From Gammaproteobacteria bacterium (GTDB lineage: Bacteria > Pseudomonadota > Gammaproteobacteria > Steroidobacterales > Woeseiaceae), in the NCBI GenBank assembly GCA_009937525.1, contig JAACFE010000001.1, forward strand, positions 61,000 to 124,999: a stretch of 64,000 bases of DNA. The letters run 5' to 3'. Positions 12,053 to 21,830 of the stretch are shown here, in pieces. A program made the position numbers and the translations under genes. Within the stretch, counting starts at the first letter, position 1, and each line of letters starts with the position of its first letter. The notes beneath the pieces are model-generated. The model was not told where the DNA came from. It did no database searches and was given only the letters and a program-made list of their open reading frames with translations.

Positions 12053-13767
12053 GCGCGCCTCGCCCCGTCGTACCGCGCGCTGCTCCCGATCCGCGGATAC
12101 TCGACGCGTTATCGAACCTGGATCCCATCACGGCACGGCTGTTTGCAGCGCGCGGCGTTATCGGTCCGGAGGAGCTCGACTACACGCTGGCGCGGCTCGC
12201 GCCCGTGAGCCTCCTCGAGAATGTCGATGCCGCAGTCGACCTGCTGATCGCGAAGCGCCGGTCCAGGATAACGATCGTGGGGGACTTCGACGTCGACGGC
12301 GCGACGAGTGCCGCCCTCCTGATGCGTTGCCTGCGTGATTTCGGATTCACGGACGTCGGCTACCTCGTACCCAATCGCTTCGAGTTCGGCTACGGACTGA
12401 CGCCGGAGATCGTCCGTATCGCCGCCGAGAGTTCGCCGGCACTGCTGGTCACCGTCGACAACGGGATTTCGAGCCTAGCCGGCGTGGAGGAGGCGAACGG
12501 ACTGGGCATACCCGTTCTGATAACGGACCACCATCTGCCCGGCAGCGAGCTCCCCGACGCGGCCGTGATCGTGAATCCGAATCTCCCCGGCAGTTCATTT
12601 CCCAGCCACAACCTGGCCGGGGTCGGGGTGGCCTTCTACCTGATGGCGGCGCTCGGACGCCGGCTCGAGAACGAAGGGCTGAAGGGTGCCGCCCGCGTGC
12701 CATCGCAATACCTTGACCTGGTTGCCCTGGGTACGGTCGCCGACGTCGTGCCTCTCGACCACAACAACCGGGTGCTCGTCGATCAGGGCTTGCGCCGCAT
12801 CCGCGCGGGAAAGACGGTGGCGGGCATCGAAGCGCTCCTGCGCCAGTCCGGCCGCCAGCTCGCGAAGGCGACCAGCGCGGACCTCGGCTTCGTAGCCGGC
12901 CCGAGGATCAACGCCGCCGGACGCCTGGAGGACATCTCGATCGGCATCGAGTGCCTGCTTACGGACGACATGAACACAGCGCTGCATCACGCGGCAATCC
13001 TCGACGGGATCAACAGCAAGCGCCGCGAGATCGAATCGACGATGCGCGAACAGGCATTCGCATACGTCGTCGGCATGGATGCGAGTAACCTGCCCGCGTG
13101 CGTCTGTGTCTACGAGGAGTCCTGGCATCAGGGCGTGGTCGGTCTGATCGCTGCGCGGGTGAAGGAGCGGTGCCACCGTCCGGCGATCGCATTCGCGCGG
13201 GAGTCGGACGCGCTGCTCAAGGGCTCCGCGCGTTCGATACCGGGCGTGCATGCGCGCGACCTCCTCGAAGCGGTGCACGCCGTCGATGCCGATGTGATCG
13301 TGAAATTCGGCGGTCATGCGATGGCGGCCGGACTGACCATCGAGGAGGCCCGTTACGACAGGTTCAGGCGGCTCGTATCCGAGCAACTCGAACGCCTGTA
13401 CCCGTCGGCGGATTTCAGCGGCGCGATCGTGAGCGACGGGGCTCTGCCCGAGGCGGCGCTCAACCTCGATTTCGCACGCAGGCTGCGTGAGGCGGGTCCA
13501 TGGGGCGCGGGCTTTCCCGAACCGGTGTGGAGCGGCGATTTCGAGGTGATCGAGCAGCGCACGGTCGGCGAGAACCACCTGAAGTTGCGGGTACGGCCGG
13601 CCGATGGCGGCAACGCGCTCGACGCGATTGCCTTCAACCAGGCAGGGCCGGCCTATCGTGGCGTCGTGCAGCTCGCGTACCGCCTCGACGTCAATGAATA
13701 CCGCGGCTTCGAATCGGCACAGCTGGTCGTGGAACAAATCGCGCCCATACGGGCGCCCGGCGCATGA
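12049..13767 (+). CDS. recJ: single-stranded-DNA exonuclease RecJ
   Basis: 5'-3' single-strand exonuclease of recombination and mismatch repair. The 572 residues show the DHH phosphoesterase motifs: DFDVDGATSAALL (Asp79, 81, 83), TVDNGISS, ITDHHLPG and ALGTVADVVPL. The C-terminal half carries the DHHA1 motif KFGGHAMAAGLTI and the OB-fold domain. Length matches the family (~570). The ATG overlaps the RpfE-type gene. prfB follows 48 bases later. Confidence 0.97.
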   Translation: MSAPRPVVPRAAPDPRILDALSNLDPITARLFAARGVIGPEELDYTLARLAPVSLLENVDAAVDLLIAKRRSRITIVGDFDVDGATSAALLMRCLRDFGFTDVGYLVPNRFEFGYGLTPEIVRIAAESSPALLVTVDNGISSLAGVEEANGLGIPVLITDHHLPGSELPDAAVIVNPNLPGSSFPSHNLAGVGVAFYLMAALGRRLENEGLKGAARVPSQYLDLVALGTVADVVPLDHNNRVLVDQGLRRIRAGKTVAGIEALLRQSGRQLAKATSADLGFVAGPRINAAGRLEDISIGIECLLTDDMNTALHHAAILDGINSKRREIESTMREQAFAYVVGMDASNLPACVCVYEESWHQGVVGLIAARVKERCHRPAIAFARESDALLKGSARSIPGVHARDLLEAVHAVDADVIVKFGGHAMAAGLTIEEARYDRFRRLVSEQLERLYPSADFSGAIVSDGALPEAALNLDFARRLREAGPWGAGFPEPVWSGDFEVIEQRTVGENHLKLRVRPADGGNALDAIAFNQAGPAYRGVVQLAYRLDVNEYRGFESAQLVVEQIAPIRAPGA

Positions 13768-13815
13768 TAATATCGCGCGTTTTCCGCGCCCCGGCGCGCC
13801 CCGGACCAGAGCAAC

Positions 13816-14911
13816 ATGGAAACGAGTCAGATCAGACAGTCGATTGCCGATCTCACTGAACGCGCGGATGCGTTGAGGAGGTATCTTTGACTACGATCAG
13901 AAGGCGGAGCGGCTGACCGAGGTCCAGCGGGAACTGGAGCAGCCGGACATCTGGGACGAACCCGAGCGCGCCCAGGCTCTCGGCCAGGAGCGGGCGAAAC
14001 TCGAGCAGATCGTCGTTGGGCTGGATGAGATTGCAGGCGGGCTGCGGGATGCCGACGAACTGCTTGCTCTTGCCATCGAAGAAGACGATGCCGCTACGGT
14101 GACGGAAGTCGAGCGCGACCTGAGGGGTTTCGAGATCCGCGTCGAGGAACTCGAATTCCGGCGCATGTTCTCCGGGGAAATGGACGCCAATAACGCCTAT
14201 CTCGACATCCAGTCGGGCGCAGGCGGCACCGAGGCACAGGACTGGGCGGAAATGCTGCTCCGGATGTATCTTCGCTGGGCGGAAGCGCACGACTTCAAGG
14301 CGGAAGTGATCGAAGCATCGGCCGGAGAGGTCGCCGGAATCAAGAGCGCGACCGTGCACATCGTTGGTGAATATGCCTACGGCTGGCTGCGAACAGAAAC
14401 CGGCGTACACCGGCTCGTTCGCAAGTCGCCGTTCGACTCGGGCAATCGCCGCCATACCTCTTTCGCATCCGTGTTCGTGTCTCCCGAGGTGGATGACGAC
14501 ATCGACATCGACGTCGACCCGTCGGACCTGCGCGTCGATGTTTACCGGGCAAGCGGTGCGGGCGGCCAGCACGTCAACCGGACGGAGTCGGCCGTGCGCA
14601 TCACGCATCTGCCGACCAACATCGTCGTGCAGTGCCAGAACGACCGTTCGCAGCACAAGAACAAGGCCACCGCGATGAATCAGCTCAAGGCAAAGCTCTA
14701 CGAGCTGGAATTGCAGAAGCGGCGTGCGGAGGCGTCCGCCGTCGAGGAGAGCAAGGCCGACGTCGGCTGGGGCAGCCAGATTCGTTCCTACGTGCTCGAT
14801 CAAAGCCGCATCAAGGATTTGCGCACCGGCGTCGAAACCGGTAACACTCAGGCCGTACTCGACGGCGGGTTGGACAATTTCATCGAGGCGAGCCTCAAAC
14901 AAGGACTCTGA
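13816..14911 (+). CDS. prfB: peptide chain release factor 2 (programmed +1 frameshift)
   Basis: RF2 ends translation at UGA and UAA. The gene is split into two frames: a 24-codon ORF from ATG 13816 to CTT 13885-13887, an in-frame TGA at 13888, then the main frame from GAC 13889 to the stop at 14911. The joined product is 364 residues (E. coli RF2 is 365). The second frame has the SPF tripeptide for stop-codon recognition ([18 protein letters not shown]) and the catalytic GGQ loop in [16 protein letters not shown] simple ORF call would start wrongly near 14099. Confidence 0.97.
13876..13891 (+). promoter_or_regulatory. prfB +1 frameshift signal
   Basis: AGGAGG, TAT, the slippery CTT, then TGA followed by C. 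Spacing and bases match the E. coli signal, in which a Shine-Dalgarno-like element abuts CUU UGA C. Low RF2 makes the ribosome pause at the poor UGA-C stop and slip by one base, so RF2 controls its own synthesis. Confidence 0.95.
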
Positions 14912-14916
14912 GACGC

Positions 14917-16419
14917 GTGGCTGACGAAAAGACACAGGACGAGAACAGGCTGATCGCCGAACGGCGCCAGAAGCTCGGCGCGCTGCGCGAGCGCGGCAAT
15001 GCGTTTCCCAACGACTTCCACCGCAACGCGCTGGCCGACGAGCTGCACCACATGTACGGTGCGCACGACAACGAAACGCTCGCCGAGGAACACGTCGACG
15101 TAGCGGTCGCAGGCCGGATGATGGTGAAGCGCATCATGGGCAAGGCGAGCTTCATCAAGCTCGCGGACCGCTCGGGCCAGATACAGGTTCGCCTCGAACG
15201 CGACCGCCTGCCCGACGGTGTCTACCAGGAGTTCAAGAAATGGGACGTCGGCGACATCGTGGGTGCCCGCGGTTCTCTGTTCCATACCAAGACCGGCGAG
15301 CTGACGGTGATGGCCGTCGAGGCATGCTTGCTGACCAAGTCCCTGCGCCCTCTTCCCGAGAAGTGGGCCGGCCTGACTGATCAGGAGACCCGCTACCGGC
15401 AGCGCTACGTCGATCTGATCATCAACGAGTCGAGCCGCGAGATCTTCCGCAAACGTTCGCAGATCATCACGTACATGCGCGGCTTTCTCGAGTCGCTCGA
15501 CTTTCTCGAAGTCGAGACACCGATGATGCAGGTCACGCCCGGCGGCGCGATCGCGCGGCCGTTCAAGACGCATCACAATGCGCTGGACATGCCCCTCTAC
15601 CTGCGGATCGCGCCGGAACTGAATCTGAAACGGCTCATTGTCGGCGGCTTCGAACGTGTCTACGAAATCAATCGTAACTTCCGCAATGAGGGTGTCTCCA
15701 CGCAGCACAATCCGGAGTTCACGATGATGGAGGCGTACCGTGCGTACGCGGACTACAACGACTGGATGGATACCACCGAGGCCATGCTGCACGGTATGGC
15801 GGATGCCGTGAACGGGACGACGGTCATCAGTTACCAGGGCGAGGAGTACGATTTCGGCAATCCGTTTCCGCGCCTGACGGTCGAGGAAGCGATCCTGAGG
15901 CACAACCCCGGATTCGACGCGTCAAAAATCCGCGATCGCGACTACCTGGTTGCCTGGTGCGAGAAACTCGGTGCGCCCGTCAAGGATGCTTATGGCGAGG
16001 GCAAGCTGCAGACGGAGATCTTCGACGAGACCTGCGAGGCGAAGCTGCGCGAGCCGACCTTCATCACGCAGTATCCCGCCGAGGTTTCGCCGCTCGCGCG
16101 CAAGAACGACCGGGATCCCTTCGTGACGGATCGATTCGAGCTCTTCATCGCCGGCCGCGAGATCGCGAACGGTTTTTCGGAGCTGAATGATCCCGAGGAC
16201 CAGGCCGAGCGGTTTCGTGCGCAGGCCGCAAACCGCGATGCCGGCGACGACGAGGCGATGGCGTTCGATCACGATTACATCCGTGCGCTCGAATACGGCA
16301 TGCCGCCGACCGCCGGCATCGGAGTCGGCATCGACCGGCTCGTAATGGTGTTTACCGATTCGCCGTCGATCCGCGATGTGCTGCTGTTTCCGCACATGCG
16401 CCCGGAAGTCTTCGAGTAG
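14917..16419 (+). CDS. lysS: lysyl-tRNA synthetase (class II)
   Basis: Charges tRNA-Lys. The 500 residues have the OB-fold anticodon-binding N-terminus ([28 protein letters not shown]). The class II catalytic motifs follow: motif 1 near [10 protein letters not shown], motif 2 in [24 protein letters not shown] and motif 3 in [17 protein letters not shown]. The start is GTG, only five bases after the prfB stop. prfB-lysS is a widely conserved pair. Confidence 0.98.
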   Translation: MADEKTQDENRLIAERRQKLGALRERGNAFPNDFHRNALADELHHMYGAHDNETLAEEHVDVAVAGRMMVKRIMGKASFIKLADRSGQIQVRLERDRLPDGVYQEFKKWDVGDIVGARGSLFHTKTGELTVMAVEACLLTKSLRPLPEKWAGLTDQETRYRQRYVDLIINESSREIFRKRSQIITYMRGFLESLDFLEVETPMMQVTPGGAIARPFKTHHNALDMPLYLRIAPELNLKRLIVGGFERVYEINRNFRNEGVSTQHNPEFTMMEAYRAYADYNDWMDTTEAMLHGMADAVNGTTVISYQGEEYDFGNPFPRLTVEEAILRHNPGFDASKIRDRDYLVAWCEKLGAPVKDAYGEGKLQTEIFDETCEAKLREPTFITQYPAEVSPLARKNDRDPFVTDRFELFIAGREIANGFSELNDPEDQAERFRAQAANRDAGDDEAMAFDHDYIRALEYGMPPTAGIGVGIDRLVMVFTDSPSIRDVLLFPHMRPEVFE

Positions 16420-16420
16420 G

Positions 16421-16443
16421 CGCGGTTGTCGAACCGCGGTTCG
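16421..16443. terminator. hairpin between convergent genes
   Basis: CGCGGTT, loop GTCG, AACCGCG makes a perfect 7-bp stem just after the lysS stop. It overlaps a 14-bp perfect palindrome, CGAACCGCGGTTCG. It lies between lysS and a convergent small gene and could end transcription from both sides. There is no T-run, so its role as an intrinsic terminator is uncertain. Confidence 0.4.
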
Positions 16444-16447
16444 CAGC

Positions 16448-16657
16448 CTAGGCGAAGAAGAGCGCGCCTACAGTGAACAGCATCGCCCAGATCGCGAGGC
16501 TGAAGATCAGTCCGCTGCGCAGCCCCTGAAAGACATCGCCGTCTCGCGCGTGGGCAGAATTGGCAACCGGGACTTCGTCAGGCACCGAAGTCCCGTCCGC
16601 GTCAGCAAACTCGCTCTGTCCCCCGTAACCGGATTCGATCGTCCGATAGTCGTCCAT
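16448..16657 (-). CDS. small single-pass membrane protein, unknown function
   Basis: A 69-residue ORF. The first ~45 residues are acidic and polar. The last ~22 form one hydrophobic helix (SGLIFSLAIWAMLFTVGALFFA), so the product would be a tail-anchored inner-membrane protein with its N-terminus in the cytoplasm. A GGGGA ribosome binding site lies about seven bases before the ATG, and a plausible promoter lies further upstream, so I judge it real. I do not recognise a family. Confidence 0.6.
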   Translation of the reverse strand: MDDYRTIESGYGGQSEFADADGTSVPDEVPVANSAHARDGDVFQGLRSGLIFSLAIWAMLFTVGALFFA

Positions 16658-16720
16658 AAATAGTCCCCACTATTGCGAGCCGGCCTGAGCAATTCAGCGC
16701 ACCCGCTCAATTTTCTTGGG

Positions 16721-16750
16721 ATTTTAGCCACGTCCGGAGTTCAAAAGCAA
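16721..16750 (-). promoter_or_regulatory. possible promoter for the small membrane protein gene
   Basis: On the minus strand TTGCTT (16745-16750) and TAAAAT (16721-16726) are 18 bases apart, within an AT-rich 163-bp gap. The -10 matches five of six consensus bases. Its direction suits the small gene at 16448-16657. Confidence 0.35.
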
Positions 16751-16820
16751 GTTATGTCAAACAAACCATAATCTTATGCCGTGCTGTTCGAGTGAAGTCG
16801 ACCCACCCATCCATGCGGGA

Positions 16821-17504
16821 CTACAGGTAATCGAGGAGAATATGACGGAGCGCGACGCCGTTTACCGTCAGCGGGCCGTCCGCTTTTTCTGACGGTACGA
16901 CCGCGAGCAGATCGGTGCCGATGGCGTTCAGCACTTCCCCGACGTCGCGCTCACCGTCGAAAACCTTGTCGCCGGGCGTAACCGGCCGCGCGGATTCGAA
17001 GCGATGCGTGCGACGTTTGCTGGCTCCCCGGTAGTGGGTCCGCGCGACGATTTCCTGGCCGGGGTAGCAGCCTTTCTCGAGGCTGACGGCGCCCAGCAGG
17101 TCCAGGTTCAGCATGTGCGGCGTGAATTCCTCGGACTGCGCAAGCCAGACTTCCGGGCAGCCCGCCTGCAGGTTGTCGAGCAGCCAGTCTTCCGTCGTTC
17201 CCGTGATGCCCAGGTCGGCGGCCGTCACGGGCGCGGGTTCGAGGTCCACGTTCGATCGAAACCGGAACATCGTGAGCCGCTTCAGCACGGCTTCGGCGAG
17301 CTCCGTCGGCATTACCAGCCGGTAACCCGCGTCGCTGCGGCTTATCCGCATCAGGCAGATCACTCGGCCCTTCGGGTTACACCAGGCGGACAGCAGTTGC
17401 GGCTGTTTTTCGAGCAAGCGCAGGTCGTTCGAAAGCTGCGCCTGCAGGAAGTCGAACGCGTCGGCGCCGGAAGCCAGGATACTTGAGTACGGGAACGTGG
17501 CCAT
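16821..17504 (-). CDS. ygfZ: tRNA-modifying / Fe-S assembly protein YgfZ
   Basis: Folate-binding GcvT-like protein needed for full activity of some iron-sulfur enzymes such as MiaB. The 227 residues contain the signature KGCYPGQEIVARTHYRG with its conserved Cys, and the N-terminal ASGADAFDFLQAQLSNDL. Length is somewhat shorter than the E. coli protein (~326). It is divergent from the SDHAF4-like/sdh operon, so an Fe-S repair factor lies next to an Fe-S enzyme. Confidence 0.92.
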   Translation of the reverse strand: MATFPYSSILASGADAFDFLQAQLSNDLRLLEKQPQLLSAWCNPKGRVICLMRISRSDAGYRLVMPTELAEAVLKRLTMFRFRSNVDLEPAPVTAADLGITGTTEDWLLDNLQAGCPEVWLAQSEEFTPHMLNLDLLGAVSLEKGCYPGQEIVARTHYRGASKRRTHRFESARPVTPGDKVFDGERDVGEVLNAIGTDLLAVVPSEKADGPLTVNGVALRHILLDYL

Positions 17505-17582
17505 CAGCGCCCGATTGTAACCGCTTGGATCGAGATTACATCGACTTATGCACGTGCGGGTTTGTCTGGCATACTTCGCCCC

Positions 17583-17756
17583 ATGAGCAGGAACGACCCG
17601 ACCAGCAAAGACGAATCGACAGGTTCCGAGCCTGACGAATCCGGAGATCGGGATGCGCCTCCCGAGGTCCGGCCGAAGGAGATTGGCGGTCGCAAGGGCC
17701 CGGATCCCACGCGTTATGGCGACTGGGAAAAGGGCGGTCGTTGCATCGATTTCTGA
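17583..17756 (+). CDS. succinate dehydrogenase assembly factor 4-like protein (DUF1674)
   Basis: A 57-residue protein. Its first half is polar and acidic; its C-terminus GGRKGPDPTRYGDWEKGGRCIDF is the DUF1674/SDHAF4 signature. In mitochondria SDHAF4 binds flavinylated SdhA and protects it before it joins SdhB. The bacterial homologue here sits 19 bases before sdhC, so the operon carries its own chaperone. I chose the ATG at 17583 over the TTG at 17562 because the motif is unaffected and the shorter form fits the family. Confidence 0.88.
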   Translation: MSRNDPTSKDESTGSEPDESGDRDAPPEVRPKEIGGRKGPDPTRYGDWEKGGRCIDF

Positions 17757-17775
17757 ATAACAAGACGTTACGAGA

Positions 17776-18153
17776 ATGAGTGATCCCGGCAGGCCCCTGT
17801 CGCCGCACCTTTCGATCTACCGCTGGCCGATCACAATGGTGCTCTCGATTCTGCACCGCATGACCGGCGTGGCGATGTCAATCGGCCTCGTCGTGCTGGC
17901 GGCCTGGCTGATGCAGGCTGCCGCAGGGCCCGAAGCCTACCTGAGATTCACGACGGCGATGTCCGGTGTCATCGGCAAGCTGTTCCTCGTGGGATGGAGT
18001 TTCGCCTTCTTCTTTCACGCCGCGAACGGCATTCGGCATCTCGCCTGGGATACCGGGCATGGCTTTGAAAAGCGCGATGCCGACCGCTCGTCCTGGATCG
18101 TGGTCGGGTTCGCAGCGATCGCCACGTCGATTTTCTGGTGGTTAGCGACATGA
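17776..18153 (+). CDS. sdhC: succinate dehydrogenase cytochrome b556 subunit
   Basis: Membrane subunit of respiratory complex II that binds heme b and ubiquinone. The 125 residues show three transmembrane helices, the RPLSPHLSIYR entry motif, SILHRMTG with quinone-site Ser and Arg, and HAANGIRHLAWD with the likely heme-ligand His81. The stop overlaps sdhD by four bases (ATGA). The order C-D-A-B is the standard one. Confidence 0.96.
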   Translation: MSDPGRPLSPHLSIYRWPITMVLSILHRMTGVAMSIGLVVLAAWLMQAAAGPEAYLRFTTAMSGVIGKLFLVGWSFAFFFHAANGIRHLAWDTGHGFEKRDADRSSWIVVGFAAIATSIFWWLAT

Positions 18154-18530
18154 GCCTGAAGACGCCACTCGGCCGGGTGCTCGGCCTCGGAAGCGCCAAA
18201 CAGGGAACCGACCACTGGTGGGGGCAGCGGGTTTCCGCCGTCGCGCTGATCATTCTCGGCAGCTGGTTTGTCTATGCGTTGCTCAGGCTGGACAGCCTGA
18301 CCTACCTGGACGTCATTCGATTCATCGGTATGCCCCTGAATGCCGTATTGCTGTCGCTGCTTTCATTGACGCTGACCTATCATTCCTACCTCGGCGTACA
18401 GGTTGTGATTGAAGACTACGTGCATGCGCCGGGCACCAAGGTCGTATCCCTGTTGCTGTCGCGTTTCGCGCATGCGTTCGTCGCGATCGCGGCCGTGTAC
18501 GCGATCCTCGTTATCGGAATCGGCTCATGA
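18150..18530 (+). CDS. sdhD: succinate dehydrogenase hydrophobic anchor subunit
   Basis: Second membrane anchor of complex II. The chosen ATG (overlapping the sdhC stop) gives 126 residues with three helices. The motif [16 protein letters not shown] holds the heme-side His78 and the Asp-Tyr pair that interacts with ubiquinone. The GTG at 18138 would add four residues and lacks support. It overlaps sdhA by four bases. Confidence 0.95.
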   Translation: MSLKTPLGRVLGLGSAKQGTDHWWGQRVSAVALIILGSWFVYALLRLDSLTYLDVIRFIGMPLNAVLLSLLSLTLTYHSYLGVQVVIEDYVHAPGTKVVSLLLSRFAHAFVAIAAVYAILVIGIGS

Positions 18531-20311
18531 GCGATTACGAATTCATTGATCACAGTTATGACGTCGTCGTCATCGGCGCCGGCGGCGCCGGCCTGCGGGC
18601 GACATTCGGCCTTGCCAATTCCGGCTTCAAGACAGCCTGTGTTACCAAGGTGTTCCCGACGCGCAGCCACACGGTAGCGGCGCAGGGTGGCATCAGCGCC
18701 GCGCTCGGCAACATGGGCGAGGACGACTGGCGCTGGCACATGTACGACACGATCAAGGGCTCCGACTGGCTCGGCGACCAGGATGCGATAGAGTACATGT
18801 GCAAGGAAGCGCCGGACGCAATCATCGAGCTGGAGCATTACGGCGTGCCCTTCTCACGCACCGAAGATGGCCGCATCTACCAGCGGCCTTTCGGCGGCAT
18901 GACGACACACTACGGCGAGGGCACGGCGCAGCGCACCTGCGCGGCAGCCGACCGCACAGGGCACGCGATGCTGCACACGCTGTACCAGCAATCGCTGAAG
19001 CACGATGCCGAGTTCTACATCGAGTATTTCGCGGTCGACCTGATCATGGAAGACGGTGCCTGCCGCGGTGTGGTAGCGATCGACCTTGCAACCGGGCGCC
19101 TGCATCGATTCCGCTCGCACCAGGTCATCCTGGCGACCGGCGGCTATGGCAGAGCCTATTTTTCCTGCACGTCGGCACACACATGCACGGGCGACGGCAG
19201 CGCGATGGTCATCCGTGCCGGACTGCCGGTGCAGGACATGGAGTTCGTGCAGTTCCATCCGACCGGCATCTACGGCGCCGGTTGCCTGATCACCGAAGGC
19301 GTTCGCGGCGAGGGTGGCTATCTCACCAACTCGGACGGCGAACGCTTCATGGAGCGCTACGCGCCCAATGCCAAGGACCTGGCGTCGCGCGACGTCGTCA
19401 GCCGCTCGATGACCGTGGAAATCCGGGAAGGCCGCGGTGTCGGCACGGAGAAGGACCACATCTACCTGCACCTCGAACACCTGGGTTCCGAGGTCATCGA
19501 AGAGCGCCTGCCGGGCATCGCCGAATCAGCGCGCATCTTCGCGGGCGTCGACGTGACGAAGGAGCCGATCCCGGTACTGCCGACGGTTCACTACAACATG
19601 GGCGGCATTCCGGCCAACTTTCACGGCCAGGTCGTCACGAAGAAGGACGGTGATCCCGAGACGATCGTGCCGGGCCTGATGGCTGTCGGCGAGGCAGCCT
19701 GCGTGTCCGTCCACGGCGCAAATCGCCTGGGGTCGAATTCATTGCTCGACCTGGTCGTATTCGGCCGCGCGGCGGCGCACTTCTGCACGGACACGATGAC
19801 GCCGGATACACGTCACAAACCGCTGGCGCCGGATGCCGGACAAAACAGCGTCGAACGCATTGACAGCTTGCGCAACGCCGACGGCAGCCGCTCCACGGCC
19901 GAGATCCGCCTCGAGATGCAGAAGGTCATGCAGAACCATGCAGCCGTATTTCGCACCGGTGAGTCGCTGGCAGAGGGCATCGAGCTGCTCAGGAAGACGT
20001 TTGCATCATTCTCCGATGTGCGGGTCTCCGACCGCTCGTTAATCTGGAATACGGATCTCGTCGAGACGATGGAACTCGAGAACCTGCTGCTCAATGCGGC
20101 GGCGACCATCGAATCTGCCGCCAATCGCCTCGAGAGCCGCGGCGCGCAGGCGCGCGAGGACTACCCGGAGCGCGACGACGAGAACTGGATGAAACACACG
20201 CTTGCGTGGGTCAGCGCCGAGGGTGAGGTCACGTTCGATTACCGGCCGGTTCACCAGGAAACCCTGACCGACGAAGTCGAGGCCGTGCCGCCCAAGGCGC
20301 GGGTCTACTAG
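18527..20311 (+). CDS. sdhA: succinate dehydrogenase flavoprotein subunit
   Basis: Oxidises succinate to fumarate in the TCA cycle and respiratory chain. The 594 residues open with the FAD-binding [12 protein letters not shown]. Next comes [13 protein letters not shown], where His48 should carry the covalent FAD. The substrate-site block [19 protein letters not shown] and the conserved [29 protein letters not shown] follow. Flavinylation is expected to need SdhE (21.1 kb) and protection by the SDHAF4-like protein (17.6 kb). Confidence 0.98.
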   Translation: MSDYEFIDHSYDVVVIGAGGAGLRATFGLANSGFKTACVTKVFPTRSHTVAAQGGISAALGNMGEDDWRWHMYDTIKGSDWLGDQDAIEYMCKEAPDAIIELEHYGVPFSRTEDGRIYQRPFGGMTTHYGEGTAQRTCAAADRTGHAMLHTLYQQSLKHDAEFYIEYFAVDLIMEDGACRGVVAIDLATGRLHRFRSHQVILATGGYGRAYFSCTSAHTCTGDGSAMVIRAGLPVQDMEFVQFHPTGIYGAGCLITEGVRGEGGYLTNSDGERFMERYAPNAKDLASRDVVSRSMTVEIREGRGVGTEKDHIYLHLEHLGSEVIEERLPGIAESARIFAGVDVTKEPIPVLPTVHYNMGGIPANFHGQVVTKKDGDPETIVPGLMAVGEAACVSVHGANRLGSNSLLDLVVFGRAAAHFCTDTMTPDTRHKPLAPDAGQNSVERIDSLRNADGSRSTAEIRLEMQKVMQNHAAVFRTGESLAEGIELLRKTFASFSDVRVSDRSLIWNTDLVETMELENLLLNAAATIESAANRLESRGAQAREDYPERDDENWMKHTLAWVSAEGEVTFDYRPVHQETLTDEVEAVPPKARVY

Positions 20312-20320
20312 GAGATACCG

Positions 20321-21103
20321 TTGGCCGAGTTCAGACTGCCGCCCAATTCGAGAATCAGGAAGGGCAAGCACTTTCCGGCGCCTGCCGGTGCGGGAAAGAC
20401 CAAACGTTTTGCCGTCTATCGTTACGATCCGGACAGTGGCGAAAACCCGCGCATCGATACCTACGAGGTCGACCTGGATAGCTGCGGACCGATGGTGCTC
20501 GATGCGCTGATCAAGATTAAGAACGAGATCGACCCGACGTTGACATTCCGGCGTTCCTGTCGCGAGGGTATCTGCGGGTCCTGCGCCATGAATATCGACG
20601 GCGGCAACACGCTGGCCTGCACGCGAGCGATCGATGCCGTAAAGGGCGACGTCAGGATCTATCCGCTTCCGCACATGCCGGTCGTCAAGGACCTGGTGCC
20701 GGACCTCACCAATTTCTACGCGCAGTATGCGTCGATCAAACCCTGGCTGCAGACGCGTACGCCGCCGCCCCCGGATCGCGAGCGGCTGCAGAGCAAGGAC
20801 GACCAGGAACTTATCAACGAACCGGCGGCGTGCATTCTGTGCGCGTGCTGCTCGACCAGTTGTCCGAGCTATTGGTGGAACAGCGATCGCTACCTCGGGC
20901 CCGCCGCGCTGCTGGCTGCATATCGGTGGCTGGTGGACAGCCGTGATGAGGCGACCGGCGAGCGCCTGGACCAGCTGGAAGACCCGTTCCGCCTGTATCG
21001 TTGCCACACGATCATGAACTGCACGCAGACCTGCCCGAAGGAGCTGAATCCGGCAAAAGCCATTGCCGAGACCAAAAAGATGCTCGCGGAGCGGCGGCAT
21101 TAA
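20321..21103 (+). CDS. sdhB: succinate dehydrogenase iron-sulfur subunit
   Basis: Carries electrons from FAD to the quinone site through three clusters. The 260 residues have a [2Fe-2S] plant-ferredoxin motif ([15 protein letters not shown] plus a later Cys) and two ferredoxin-type motifs, [12 protein letters not shown] and [12 protein letters not shown], for the [4Fe-4S] and [3Fe-4S] clusters. The start is TTG with GGAG before it. The chain is about 20 residues longer than E. coli SdhB at its N-terminus. Confidence 0.97.
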   Translation: MAEFRLPPNSRIRKGKHFPAPAGAGKTKRFAVYRYDPDSGENPRIDTYEVDLDSCGPMVLDALIKIKNEIDPTLTFRRSCREGICGSCAMNIDGGNTLACTRAIDAVKGDVRIYPLPHMPVVKDLVPDLTNFYAQYASIKPWLQTRTPPPPDRERLQSKDDQELINEPAACILCACCSTSCPSYWWNSDRYLGPAALLAAYRWLVDSRDEATGERLDQLEDPFRLYRCHTIMNCTQTCPKELNPAKAIAETKKMLAERRH

Positions 21104-21338
21104 CACGTCGCGGCTGCGCTGGCAGTGCCGGCGGGGCATGAAGGAGCTCGATCAGTTGTTGACGAGCTATCTGGAGGGCGACTACGAGACGGCCCCGGCG
21201 CAGGATAAAGCGGCTTTTCACGCGCTTTTGGAGCTTTCCGACCCGGAACTCGTGGGGTATCTGTTGCAACGCAGGGAGCCCGGGTCGGAGACCATTGCAC
21301 GCGGAATCGACATCATACTCGGCCGAAATCGCGCCTGA
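21099..21338 (+). CDS. sdhE: FAD assembly factor SdhE
   Basis: Small helical protein that promotes covalent FAD attachment to SdhA. The conserved RRGMKELD (RGxxE motif) and the [14 protein letters not shown] stretch identify it. The start is unusual: the only in-frame ATG/GTG/TTG giving the full domain is TTG 21063, inside sdhB. An ATT at 21099 has GGAG seven bases upstream, overlaps the sdhB stop and yields a 79-residue protein of the usual size ([13 protein letters not shown]). I annotate the ATT, with TTG 21063 as the alternative. Confidence 0.85.
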   Translation: MNTSRLRWQCRRGMKELDQLLTSYLEGDYETAPAQDKAAFHALLELSDPELVGYLLQRREPGSETIARGIDIILGRNRA

Positions 21339-21738
21339 TCCGGGCTTACGCCGCCTCGTGCTGCTCAGCGGCGCCGTACTGTGCCTCGCCGGTCTCGGCC
21401 TCGTGCCGCTGCTGCCCGTCTCCACCACGCTCCGGGCTGTCCTGGCCGGCTTATGGTTCGGCCTGTGCGGCCGCGAGTGGTATGCAATGTTCCGCGGCTA
21501 TGCCGGGAGCGGCAGCCTGCACATCGCTGCGGGCGGACAGGTCCGGCGGCAGTGCAGCGACGGAACCTGGCAGCCGGCCAGGCTCTGTGCCGGCAGCATC
21601 GTCCTGCCGCGTTTCGCGTGGCTGCGGATCAAGCCCCGGGGTATGCGACCCTATGCCGAACCCGTCCGAGGAGAATGCCACGAAAGTCAGGAATGGCGCC
21701 GCCTCCAGGTGATCTGGCGGCACATTGGAGCTGTCTGA
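21295..21738 (+). CDS. ygfX: YgfX-family membrane protein
   Basis: A 147-residue protein with two N-terminal hydrophobic helices (about 20-55) and a soluble C-terminal part ending EWRRLQVIWRH, as in E. coli YgfX/CptA. It is the regular partner of sdhE. A toxin activity acting on the cytoskeleton was proposed for the E. coli protein but is debated. The TTG at 21295 overlaps sdhE by 44 bases; no other start exists in the frame before the first helix. nadB, which often follows in relatives, is absent. Confidence 0.75.
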   Translation: MHAESTSYSAEIAPDPGLRRLVLLSGAVLCLAGLGLVPLLPVSTTLRAVLAGLWFGLCGREWYAMFRGYAGSGSLHIAAGGQVRRQCSDGTWQPARLCAGSIVLPRFAWLRIKPRGMRPYAEPVRGECHESQEWRRLQVIWRHIGAV

Positions 21739-21830
21739 CGAAGCTGCTACCATGCCGTAGCTGTGGAATCGACGAGCAATCATCGCCGGTGACAGCGGAC
21801 CGGCATCACATATTCAAATAAATTCGTGAA

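Noticed and set aside
14099..14911. prfB as a 270-residue gene starting at GTG 14099
   Set aside because: The upstream frame plus the CTT-TGA-C signal gives the full 364-residue RF2, so the short model is incomplete.
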